The notes below the pieces were generated by a model. The model was not told the DNA's origin and did no database searches. It worked only from the letters and a program-made list of their open reading frames with translations. Shown here piece after piece: positions 45,029 through 53,800 of a DNA stretch of 64,000 nucleotides. The stretch covers positions 1 to 64,000 of the forward strand of contig CAYJER010000009.1 of NCBI GenBank assembly GCA_964369225.1, given 5' to 3'. Each line of letters opens with the position of its first letter. The stretch's first letter is position 1. The position numbers and the translations under genes were made by a program. Origin of the DNA: SIG603 sp964369225. GTDB taxonomy: Bacteria > Bacillota > Clostridia > Oscillospirales > Acutalibacteraceae.

Positions 45029-46097
45029 GTTACAGGGTCTTGAAATTGTTTATTTAGCAAAAAAGGCAGGGTACTACAGCATATTAATAGATAAAAATGA
45101 AAATCCACCCGCTAAAGCTTTAGCAGATGAATTTCATCAAATTGATATATTTAATGAAGAAGCCATGATGGAAATACTTAATACAGCTGATGCTTTAATT
45201 CCGGCTCTTGAAAATGAGCCAGTACTTTTAAAGCTTTTAGAGTATCAAAAGCAAACTAATATTAAGTTTTTGTTTGATATGGACTGCTATAAAATATCTT
45301 CATCTAAGAAAAAGTCGAACGAATTATTTAAAGAATTAAAATTGCCAATGCCTAAAGAGTTTCCAGATTGTAAGTTCCCGATGATTGCTAAACCGAATAG
45401 TTTAAGCGGAAGTGCTGGAGTAAAAAAAATAAACAGTCAAGATGAGCTTGAAAGTTTAGATGAAAATTATATTGTTGCGGAATATTTAGAGGGTGACTCT
45501 TATTCACTAGAAGTTATAGGTGATGGCGAAAAATATTATTTCTCCCGAATCACACAGGTTATTGTAGATGAAAATTATGACGCAAAAAGAATTGTTTCAC
45601 CTGCTAATGTAGATGGCGACAAGCTTTATTCTATAGGAAAAATTTTGGCAGAAAAATTAAAGATAAAGGGCATTTTCGACATTGAGGTGATAGACCACAA
45701 CGGTGAAATGAAGTTGCTTGAAATTGATGCAAGATTTCCAAGTCAAACTCCGATAAGTATTTTTAATTCCTGTGGTTTGAATTTGCTTGAAATTATGGTA
45801 GATGGTAAATATGAGAGAAAGTTTGAAAAGGTTTGCTATTATCAGCAAATTGAAGTAAATCCTGAAAAAATAACAGTTTTGGGTGAGCATATAATTTCAG
45901 ACTGCAAGGCGGTTTTAGTTTATAAGAATATGTTTGGTGCAGATGAAATAATAACTGACTACAAAATAGGGGAGAAGTGCTTTAATGCGATTGTAATTGT
46001 TACTGAAAATTCACATAAGACGGCTTACAAGAAATTTTTAGACTGTATAGAAAATATAAAAAAGGAATTTAACATTCCGCAATTTATTGAAGGATAG
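45003..46097 (+). CDS. pylC: Methylornithine-lysine ligase PylC (ATP-grasp)
   Basis: 364 aa. N-terminal Rossmann-like start (KIVVVGAKLQGLEIVYLAKKAGY), ATP-grasp core with PMIAKPNSLSGSAGV and the metal-binding LLEIDARFPSQTP. It joins methylornithine to lysine (family knowledge). The start overlaps pylB and the stop is UAG. Confidence 0.95.
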   Translation: MKIVVVGAKLQGLEIVYLAKKAGYYSILIDKNENPPAKALADEFHQIDIFNEEAMMEILNTADALIPALENEPVLLKLLEYQKQTNIKFLFDMDCYKISSSKKKSNELFKELKLPMPKEFPDCKFPMIAKPNSLSGSAGVKKINSQDELESLDENYIVAEYLEGDSYSLEVIGDGEKYYFSRITQVIVDENYDAKRIVSPANVDGDKLYSIGKILAEKLKIKGIFDIEVIDHNGEMKLLEIDARFPSQTPISIFNSCGLNLLEIMVDGKYERKFEKVCYYQQIEVNPEKITVLGEHIISDCKAVLVYKNMFGADEIITDYKIGEKCFNAIVIVTENSHKTAYKKFLDCIENIKKEFNIPQFIEG

Positions 46098-46105
46098 GTG
46101 ATTTT

Positions 46106-46903
46106 ATGTCAAGGCTTGTAGAATATGATATCTGTAACATAAAGGCTAACATGATTAGCTATGATAAGAAGTTTTTAAGACAGACTGGTTTGAATATAGT
46201 AGAGCTTGCGAAAAAGTCTGTAAACTATAAATCGGAGAATAATTTTAGCGTTGCAATAATTACTGTAACTAGTGGGCTTGGAGTTATCGGCGGTTTTTCA
46301 AACTCGATTAAGGCTATATTTGATTATGCAAATATAAAATCTGAAATTATGCTAAATACAGATGTTGCAGGAGTGATGGAGGCATATGAGAAGTCTTATG
46401 ACTTTATATTTATGGCAGATGATTTAGTGTGCGGAATGTTCTCGGCGATTAAAAAAGTTTGTTCTGATAATGGCTATGCTACTGGAATTTCATTTGCACA
46501 GGCATTGATTGAGACTGTCAAAAAAGATGAAAAGGTATTGGTTTTAGGTGCAGGTCCTGTTGGAAAAGCAGCAGTTTTAAAGTTTAATGAGAACAATATT
46601 TTAACAGATGTTTATGACACAGACATAGAAAAAGCTAATAAATTAAAAGAAGAGATGAAAGTTAATGTCTTAGAAAAAGCTCCAAATTATAAGGAATACA
46701 CAAAAATTTTAGATGCCACAAACACAGGTGGATTTATTAAAAGCACAGATTTAAACGACAACACTATAATATCAGCTCCAGGTATGCCTTTGGCAGTTGA
46801 AGAAAATTTGTCAGACAGTGAGCAGTTAATACATAACCCATTAGAGTTAGGCGTTCTAGCAATGTATTATGAGACTGCTAAAAAGATGGAAGGAGAAATA
46901 TGA
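46106..46903 (+). CDS. pylD: Pyrrolysine-forming dehydrogenase PylD
   Basis: 265 aa, close to the archaeal length (about 259). Rossmann domain with VLVLGAGPVGKAAVLKF and a conserved C-terminal ISAPGMPLAVEE. It oxidises and cyclises the lysine-methylornithine isopeptide to pyrrolysine (family knowledge). Located 8 nt after pylC. Confidence 0.95.
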   Translation: MSRLVEYDICNIKANMISYDKKFLRQTGLNIVELAKKSVNYKSENNFSVAIITVTSGLGVIGGFSNSIKAIFDYANIKSEIMLNTDVAGVMEAYEKSYDFIFMADDLVCGMFSAIKKVCSDNGYATGISFAQALIETVKKDEKVLVLGAGPVGKAAVLKFNENNILTDVYDTDIEKANKLKEEMKVNVLEKAPNYKEYTKILDATNTGGFIKSTDLNDNTIISAPGMPLAVEENLSDSEQLIHNPLELGVLAMYYETAKKMEGEI

Positions 46904-46904
46904 A

Positions 46905-47210
46905 ATGGCTGAGGTAAAAAGATATATCTATAAAAATCAAAGATTATCAGACTTAATAAAGAAATTAAAACTCTGGCCCTCAAGATCAGGCATTATCCAT
47001 GGAATAAAGCTAATTGAGGATCACGGAAACAAGCTTATTATTACCACTCATTGCGGTGAAAGTTTTGAGGTTTGGGACTCTAAAAATAGTAGAAGTGCAA
47101 GGTGGCTAAGAAATTCATTTTGTAAAAATCCTTGTCCAAAGTGTAAAGTTCCTGATTGGAAGATGGAGAAATATACTAAGACTGTATTTACTGACAGCAG
47201 AAAGGTGTAA
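46905..47210 (+). CDS. pylSn: Pyrrolysyl-tRNA synthetase N-terminal domain protein PylSn
   Basis: 101 aa from the ATG at 46905 (GGAGGAGA), 1 nt after the pylD stop. It is a basic, tRNA-Pyl-binding domain. The patterns WPSRSGIIHGI and SARWLRNSFC match, with a likely zinc site formed by one His and three Cys (ITTHCG ... FCKNPCPKC). It is separate from the catalytic half, as in Desulfitobacterium-type bacteria (family knowledge). Confidence 0.95.
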   Translation: MAEVKRYIYKNQRLSDLIKKLKLWPSRSGIIHGIKLIEDHGNKLIITTHCGESFEVWDSKNSRSARWLRNSFCKNPCPKCKVPDWKMEKYTKTVFTDSRKV

Positions 47211-47211
47211 T

Positions 47212-48054
47212 ATGGACGTAAAATTTTCAGACATTCAGATAAATAGACTTCTTGAACTAGGTGCTAAAGAGGCAGAGTTTTCTTACCCTGATAAGCAGAC
47301 AAGAGATAAAACTTATCAGAAAATAGAGAAAAACGCTATAGCAGAGAATAGGTCTAATTTATTAGATTTAATTGAGAATACACATCAGCCGAAGTTATGT
47401 GAGTTTCAAACTAAACTTGCTACAATGCTTTGTGAAAACGGATTTACTCAACTAACAACACCTACAATTATATCAAAAAAGCTCTTAGAGAAAATGACTA
47501 TAGATGAAAGTACAGAGCTTTTTAATCAAGTTTTTTGGCTTGACAATAAGACTTGTTTAAGACCTATGCTTGCACCGAATTTATATGAAGTTTCACGAAA
47601 ATTGCTAACTATAAAAAAAGATGATAAACCTTTAAGAATTTTTGAGATTGGCTCTTGTTTTAGAAAAGAGTCAGAGGGTAAAAACCATTTAAAAGAATTT
47701 ACCATGCTAAATTTAGTTGAATGGGGAACTCCTTTAGAGGAAAGGCTTGAAACTTTAAAAAAGTTTGCGTCTTTAGTGCTTGAAGAAGTTGGGATAAATG
47801 ATTATCAATTTATAAGTGAAAACTCTACAGTTTATGGCGATGCACTTGATATTGTAGGCGAAAATGACTTAGAGCTTGCCTCTACGTCTTTTGGTCCTCA
47901 TAAACTTGATGTTGGCTTTAATATAAATAGTTCGTGGGTTGGCATTGGTTTTGGGCTTGAACGACTTATAATGTATAAAGAGAAGTCTAGCAGAATTAAT
48001 CGTTATTCAAAGAGTGTTTCGTATCTTAATGGTTCAAGCTTGAATATAAAATAA
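47212..48054 (+). CDS. pylSc: Pyrrolysyl-tRNA synthetase catalytic domain PylSc
   Basis: 280 aa class II synthetase core, 1 nt after pylSn. Motif 2 (FEIGSCFRKESEGKNHLKEFTMLNL in part) and motif 3 (GIGFGLERLIM) are visible. The leading CLRPMLAPNLYEV segment lines the pyrrolysine pocket in relatives. It charges tRNA-Pyl with pyrrolysine. Length matches bacterial PylSc (about 288 aa). It ends the pyl operon. Confidence 0.96.
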   Translation: MDVKFSDIQINRLLELGAKEAEFSYPDKQTRDKTYQKIEKNAIAENRSNLLDLIENTHQPKLCEFQTKLATMLCENGFTQLTTPTIISKKLLEKMTIDESTELFNQVFWLDNKTCLRPMLAPNLYEVSRKLLTIKKDDKPLRIFEIGSCFRKESEGKNHLKEFTMLNLVEWGTPLEERLETLKKFASLVLEEVGINDYQFISENSTVYGDALDIVGENDLELASTSFGPHKLDVGFNINSSWVGIGFGLERLIMYKEKSSRINRYSKSVSYLNGSSLNIK

Positions 48055-48060
48055 CACTCT

Positions 48061-48422
48061 TAGTGAAAAGGTAATAGTGAAGAGTGAAAAGTTGATGTGA
48101 AAATCCTTGCGGATTTTTTGATTAAAGGCTTTTTGAATAAAATTTTTGTTTGTATAATAATAAATTTGTTAATATATTGTAGGGGAGGGTCTTATTTGAC
48201 TAAGGACTAAAGGTGAAGGGTGAATGACTATTGAAAATTTACTTTGTGCTTCTTAGGATCTTTGATTTAAACCAAATTCGTTAAAACGCACAAATTAATG
48301 TAGGGGACGGGTTTTCCGTCCCGTGGGAAGTTAGCTTAAATCGCTAGTTTTTCGGGACGGAAAACCCGTCCCCTACATTGTTTTTTTCCTAATCAACACG
48401 TCTGCACTCAGACCCTCCCTAC
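48061..48422. repeat. Repeat block after pylSc
   Basis: Terminator-bearing repeat (48061-48150; AAAATCCTTGCGGATTTTTT hairpin), a TGTAGGGGAGGG fragment (48179), CTAAGGACTAAAGG words, a TGTAGGGG palindrome with ACGGGTTTTCCGTCC core (48299-48376), and an AATCAACACG unit (48390-48422). No gene seen in 48055-48649. Confidence 0.8.
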
Positions 48423-48551
48423 AATAAAGTTTATAGTTTGTGCTTTTTGACAAAACAGTATTTTTTGATTTAGGTTTTTATACAATCTGAGACATTCACT
48501 GAATGTAAAATATTAGTAATTTAAAAATAACTGACACCTACATATGTATTT

Positions 48552-48590
48552 AAATTGTCACTTTAATTTTCACCCTAAAAATAGTATAAT
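48552..48590 (+). promoter_or_regulatory. Promoter with AAATTGTCAC motif before the MtbA-like gene
   Basis: AAATTGTCAC, -35-like TTTAAT (48562-48567), 17-bp spacer and TATAAT (48585-48590). Same layout as at 35217 and 38741. Confidence 0.5.
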
Positions 48591-48649
48591 TTTAGCATAG
48601 ATAGAGACTAACTATTTTAACTGTAAAAGTAAAGAAAGGGATGAAGTTT

Positions 48650-49684
48650 ATGAATTCAAGAGAGAGAATTACAAAGATATTACAACACAAAGAGGCTGAC
48701 TATGTACCTGTTTATCCACTAATTAACAGTATATCAAGAAATTATGTTGGCATTGATTATGAGGAGTGGTCAAAAGACTACGAAAAATGTGCCGAGGCTA
48801 TTATCAAGGCAACTGATGAACTTGATGTGGATGTTATCTGTTCTTTAGTAGACTTATCTGTTGAGGCAGAAGGTTTTGGTATGGAAGTTGTATATTATAA
48901 AGATCAAGCTGCAAGCCCTAGTGAAAATAAATTTATTAATAATGTTGAAGAATACTCAAAAGTTGTAGCTGTAGACCCTAGAGAAACTAAGCGTATGGGC
49001 GATCACATTAAAATGGTGAAGATTTTAAAAGAAAAAAGAGGTGACTCTAAGCCGATTGTAGGTTTCGTTTTTGCTCCATTAGGCGTTTTGAGTATGTTAA
49101 CTGGTCTTACTGCTTTGATGAAAGATTGTATTAAAAATAAGGCTATAGTTCATGAAGCTGTAAAAAAAGTGTCTAAAACTATTTTAGATTATTCATTAGC
49201 TTTAGTTGAAGCAGGTTGTGATGCTATCATGTTTGATACATTGTTTGCCTCTAAAACAATTATGAGAGGTAAAATGTGGGATGAGTTTGAGGGTGTCTAC
49301 ATGGAGGACATAGCTAACAAAATTCATGAGGCTGGTGCTATGGTTATGATTCATAACTGTGGAGGTGGTATTTACTTTAAAGAGCAAATAGATAGAATGA
49401 AGCCAGAAGCTATTTCGTTCCTGCATTATCCACCAGATTGTGCTTCTATGGAAGAACTTAAAGAAAAATATGGAAATGTAACTACACTTATCGGTCATGT
49501 TGACCCTGGTTACTTAATGGCTTGCACAGAGGAAGACTTAAGAAAACTATGCAGAGGGCAAATTGATGCATATAAAAAAGACGGCGGGTTTATCCTTGCA
49601 ACTGGTTGTGAGTTCCCAGCTTTACTAGATGATACATTTGCTAAGGTTATGATTGAAGAAGCGAAGACATACGGTAAATATTAA
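48650..49684 (+). CDS. MtbA/MtaA-like corrinoid-dependent methyltransferase (UroD family)
   Basis: 344 aa from the ATG at 48650; the ATG at 48641 abuts the GAAAGGG site. UroD-family TIM barrel with a likely zinc site: IHNCGGG (His-x-Cys) and ATGCEFP (third Cys). This matches methylcobamide:thiol methyltransferases (MtaA, MtbA). Natural acceptor is coenzyme M in methanogens; in this bacterium it is unknown and might be another thiol or a pterin. It probably takes the methyl from MtmC. It is separated from pylSc by about 600 bp of repeats and has its own promoter. Confidence 0.85.
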   Translation: MNSRERITKILQHKEADYVPVYPLINSISRNYVGIDYEEWSKDYEKCAEAIIKATDELDVDVICSLVDLSVEAEGFGMEVVYYKDQAASPSENKFINNVEEYSKVVAVDPRETKRMGDHIKMVKILKEKRGDSKPIVGFVFAPLGVLSMLTGLTALMKDCIKNKAIVHEAVKKVSKTILDYSLALVEAGCDAIMFDTLFASKTIMRGKMWDEFEGVYMEDIANKIHEAGAMVMIHNCGGGIYFKEQIDRMKPEAISFLHYPPDCASMEELKEKYGNVTTLIGHVDPGYLMACTEEDLRKLCRGQIDAYKKDGGFILATGCEFPALLDDTFAKVMIEEAKTYGKY

Positions 49685-49690
49685 TAATTT

Positions 49691-49718
49691 AAGGCATGGA
49701 GAAAATCCATGCCTTTTA
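49691..49718 (+). terminator. Terminator after the MtbA-like gene
   Basis: AAGGCATGGA pairs with TCCATGCCTT over GAAAA, followed by TTAAAA. Confidence 0.75.
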
Positions 49719-49724
49719 AAACTT

Positions 49725-49911
49725 AGTGAAGAGGTAATAGTGAAGAGTTAATATGAAAATTTTTGCGGATTTTTTTGATTAAAGGTTTTTTAAATGAAAA
49801 TTTTTGTATGGATAAAGATAAATTTGTTAATATATTGTAGGGGCGACCTGTGGTCGTCATAAAACTAGTAATTAGTTCTAAATCTTCGGACGACCACAGT
49901 TCTCCCCTACA
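49725..49911. repeat. Terminator-family repeat and TGTAGGGG palindrome
   Basis: 49725-49800 carries a worn copy of the TGAAGAGTTAAT...GCGGATTTTTTTG family. 49836-49911 is a TGTAGGGGCGACC palindrome. Confidence 0.75.
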
Positions 49912-49919
49912 AATAAGCA

Positions 49920-50684
49920 TTATATTTTAAGTTTTCTGTATTTACTTGGGGTTACGCCTTGAATTTCTTTGAATAGTTTGCTAAAGTAATATTGATTATC
50001 AAGGCCTATAGCTATGGCAATATCATTCATTGATAAATCATTTTGCCTTAGAAGAGTTTTAGCCTTGTTGATTTTTAGCTTGTTTATATAGCTTAGAATT
50101 GTGTCGCCTGTGTTTTCTTTGAACAAGGCACCGCAGTAAACAGGGTTAATACTTAGCTCTTGGGCGATATCGGAAACTGTAATTTTTTCGTCTAAATGAC
50201 TAATAATATAATCTTTAATTTGTGCAATATGAATATTAGTATTTTTGTTTTTTTCAAGATTAATTATCTCATAAATTATTAAATTTAAAATAGCGCTACA
50301 TTTTAGTTTGTAGCCGTGTCCACGTTCTGTCCATGTAGTGTGAATTTCTTGAAAATAATCAAGCAATTTGTGGTTGTTTTCCCAGTTGAAATAAGTAGGC
50401 AAACTTAAGGTTTGGTTTTCGGGCAGAAAAAAATTAAAATCAACAAAAGAAAGTAAATTTTCTTTAAATGTATTGGCTTTTCTGATGGAATTTATTGGGA
50501 GAAAAATTCCGCATCCTGGTTTCAACTCGTATTTTACGTTGTTAATATAATAGTCTGCGCTTCCCTTTGTGACAAAACAAATATCGTAAAAATCTATTTT
50601 TTGAGTTACTAATTGCCATTTGTCTGTGCAATCTTTAATGATGTGATAATCAAGCGAACAATTTAGTAAATTTAAGTTATCCAT
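49920..50684 (-). CDS. AraC-family transcriptional regulator
   Basis: 254 aa. N-terminal cupin-like sensing half (about 20-150; LKPGCGIFLPINS) and C-terminal pair of AraC helix-turn-helix motifs (VSDIAQELSINPVYCGALFKENTGD and DIAIAIGLDNQYYFSKLFKE in part). GGAG site. It is divergent from the second beta-helix gene, 185 bp away, so it is a likely local activator responding to a sugar (inference). The intergenic region 50685-50869 is very AT-rich. Confidence 0.9.
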   Translation of the reverse strand: MDNLNLLNCSLDYHIIKDCTDKWQLVTQKIDFYDICFVTKGSADYYINNVKYELKPGCGIFLPINSIRKANTFKENLLSFVDFNFFLPENQTLSLPTYFNWENNHKLLDYFQEIHTTWTERGHGYKLKCSAILNLIIYEIINLEKNKNTNIHIAQIKDYIISHLDEKITVSDIAQELSINPVYCGALFKENTGDTILSYINKLKINKAKTLLRQNDLSMNDIAIAIGLDNQYYFSKLFKEIQGVTPSKYRKLKI

Positions 50685-50869
50685 AATACTCCTTTTTTTT
50701 TTAGCTAAATAGCTTTAATTTATATAAAAAAATATTTATTTACATTTACTCTTTTATATATTTATTATAAAATAAATTCATAGATAAATCAATAGTGATT
50801 ATAGCTTTTTTTAAGCTTTTGTCAAAAAATATTGATTAACGAAAAATAATGGATTTATTGGAGGAAAAA

Positions 50870-53800
50870 ATGAAAAAGAAAAAGATTTTAAGTCTAGCTT
50901 TGAGTTTAGCTATGCTTGCTAGTGGTTTCGTTCTACCGGTTTCAGCAGTAGAGCAAAAATCGGAGCCTGTTGTTGTAAACGAGCAACAAATTTTAGCAGA
51001 TTTACCTGTTAAAGAAGATGGTCCTGTAGCGACAAACCCAGTGTTTGATGATGAGGCGAACACATTTACTTGGGATTGGGCAGTAGGATATGACGAAGTA
51101 GGCGTTTATGAGTACAGCCTAGATGCAGGTGAAAATTGGATTGCTTGTTCTAGCAGACCTATAGCTGTAGGGGATGCAGAGTATGCCCCTGGTGACATTA
51201 GAGTGCGTGTTATCTCTGATAGCAGTGAATATGTATTCCCATATGTTTCTAATGAAACCGATTATAATCTTAACCTTTCAATGGAAAAAGATGCTGATTT
51301 AGATTATATTGAGGATTTCGGTTCACGTGTTCCAGAGGTTGAAATTTCAGAGGATTATTCCCGTTCAGGTGTAAGTTCTATGAAAATTACTCCTGATAGT
51401 TCAAGTAACTATCAAATAAATTATTTATCAGATGAGCTGATAAAAGAAAAAGTAGTTACAGTTTGGGTATATGATGAAATGTTCTCAGGAACTGGCACTA
51501 GCAGATATATTGTTTTAGCTTCCGTTGAACACTGGATAAGCGAGACAGATAAACCTTCTTCAACAGTTATGGGTATTTCATCTTCTCATGATGGTGGAAC
51601 ACACTACTATTCAAGACCTAACTGGGGTGGCGGTGTAACTTCTCCTGTAAAGAGAACAGAGGGTTGGCATGCACTTCAATGGGATTTCACAGATGGTGAA
51701 AATTGTGACTTGTATATAGATGGAGTTTATTTATCAAGCTATCCGTCTGAAGGTTTTAACAGAGTACAGTTTATAAATACTTGGGAAAATCTTAATGTTC
51801 CTGTTTATTTTGATGATTTAACTATAACAGATACAAGAGAAGAAGTTCCTATGTATGCAGATGCGCCTACAAAAGCAGTTGTAGACGACACAGCAGACAC
51901 ATTCGGATTTACTATGGTAGATGCCTATGCTGAGCTTTCTGATTATGAGTACAGCACAGACGGCGGAAAAACTTTTATCGAGGTTACTTCTAACCCTATA
52001 GTTATAGGTGATATAGCCTATGACGAGAGCGATGTAATGGTAAGAGTTAGTGCATTAGCTACAGGCGACTATGCAGGTATGGTTCTAAGAAATGATAAAG
52101 AATTTACTAGCACTTATTCAGAGAAACTAGATCAAATCTCTGATAAGTTAGATTTTGTAAAAGGTTTCTTTGAGCTAGATTACAGTGATGCTACAGCTTG
52201 GGCTAATTTTGAAACAGCAGTAGCTTTTGCAGAGAGTATTAATAAATCAAGCACAGAGGCAGAGTGTGACAAGGCAATTGCTGACATTGAAACAGCAGTT
52301 GAAGCTTTAAAGACTTGCTTTAATCCTCCTTCAAATGCAAGATACGACTTTGAAGAAAATGAGGCAGACTTAAATCCATTCACAGCAGTTGCTGGTGTTC
52401 TAACAAAGGGTGAGTCAGACTCACTTCTAGGTAAGACTATTCAAGAGCCTTTAGATGAGAAAAAGGGTGCTTTAATATCTACTAGCCTAGAAAATGGCAA
52501 ACATTTATCAGAGGCAATTTATAGCTTCCCGGTTTCTCTTGATGATTACATTATAGAGCTAGGCTGGCAAACAACAGGCAAACCAACAGGAGTTACAGAA
52601 TTCTTTGTAATGGATGAAGAAGAGCTAAACGGTTTTGGGTTACGCTCTACAAGTAGTGATAAGAACTATCAATTAGTTACAATCATTAACGGTGAAGAGA
52701 CTGTTGTTGACACAGAGATTAAATACGATAGTAACCATTTCCACGCAATGCGTTGGGACTTTGCAAACCCTGAAACAGGTGTTGAGTTCACAATTGATCA
52801 ACGTGAAATCGTAACTACATCAGTTATAGATGATACAGATGGATTAAGAACATATATTATAGATGAGCTTAACCATGCCGACATGGAAAGTTTTGATAAG
52901 CTTGTTGTTAGATCAACTAGCTCAAATGCTGATTCAGTTACATTTGACAGATTTTTAATGATGAAAGAAAATCCAGCAGTATCAGTTACAATTGCTGATG
53001 ATGTTGCAGAAGTTGGTTATTTTGAGACATACAATCTAGTTGATATTCTTCTTGATATTGTAGGCGAAGATCCTTCTTACGACAGCACAGACACTATGAG
53101 CTATTCTGTAGACAAAGAGGGTATTGTTAATATCACAAGCGACGGACTAGTAGAGCCAATGGAGTTTGGCGAGGTTAATGTTACTGTAACTGCTACAAGT
53201 GGTGCAAGTGATACAGTATTAATTAAGGCGATTGACGCACAAGCAGAGAGCGTATTTATTACAGATGCACCACAAATTGACATAGTTGCAATGGGCGCAC
53301 CTGGACAAGACACAAACAACTCAATGCCTGTTGAGAAAATTTCAAGTGTTGATTTAAATATTGGCGAGTCAAAAGTTCTAAATGCAGTTATCACACCTGA
53401 TAACACAACAGAGAGAACAGCCGACTGGACATCAAGCAATGAAAATGTTGCATATGTTAAAGATGGTTTAGTTACAGCAGTAAACGAGGGTACAGCAGTT
53501 ATCACAGCAATAACAAGAGATACAGGCAAGACAGACACAGTTGAGGTATATGTAGGACCTGACAAACATGTTTACGGCAGAGAAATATTTGTAGCAACAG
53601 ATGGTAGCGACACTACAGGTGACGGAACTATGGAAAATCCATTTGCTACAATCGAGATGGCAAGAGACGAAATAGCAAAATCAGAGCTACCTGATGGCGG
53701 TGTAGTAGTATACTTCCGTGAGGGTACATACCAAATTTCTAACACAATTGAGTTTGATGCAGACGATAGTGGTGAGGCAGACAAACCAATTAAATACACA

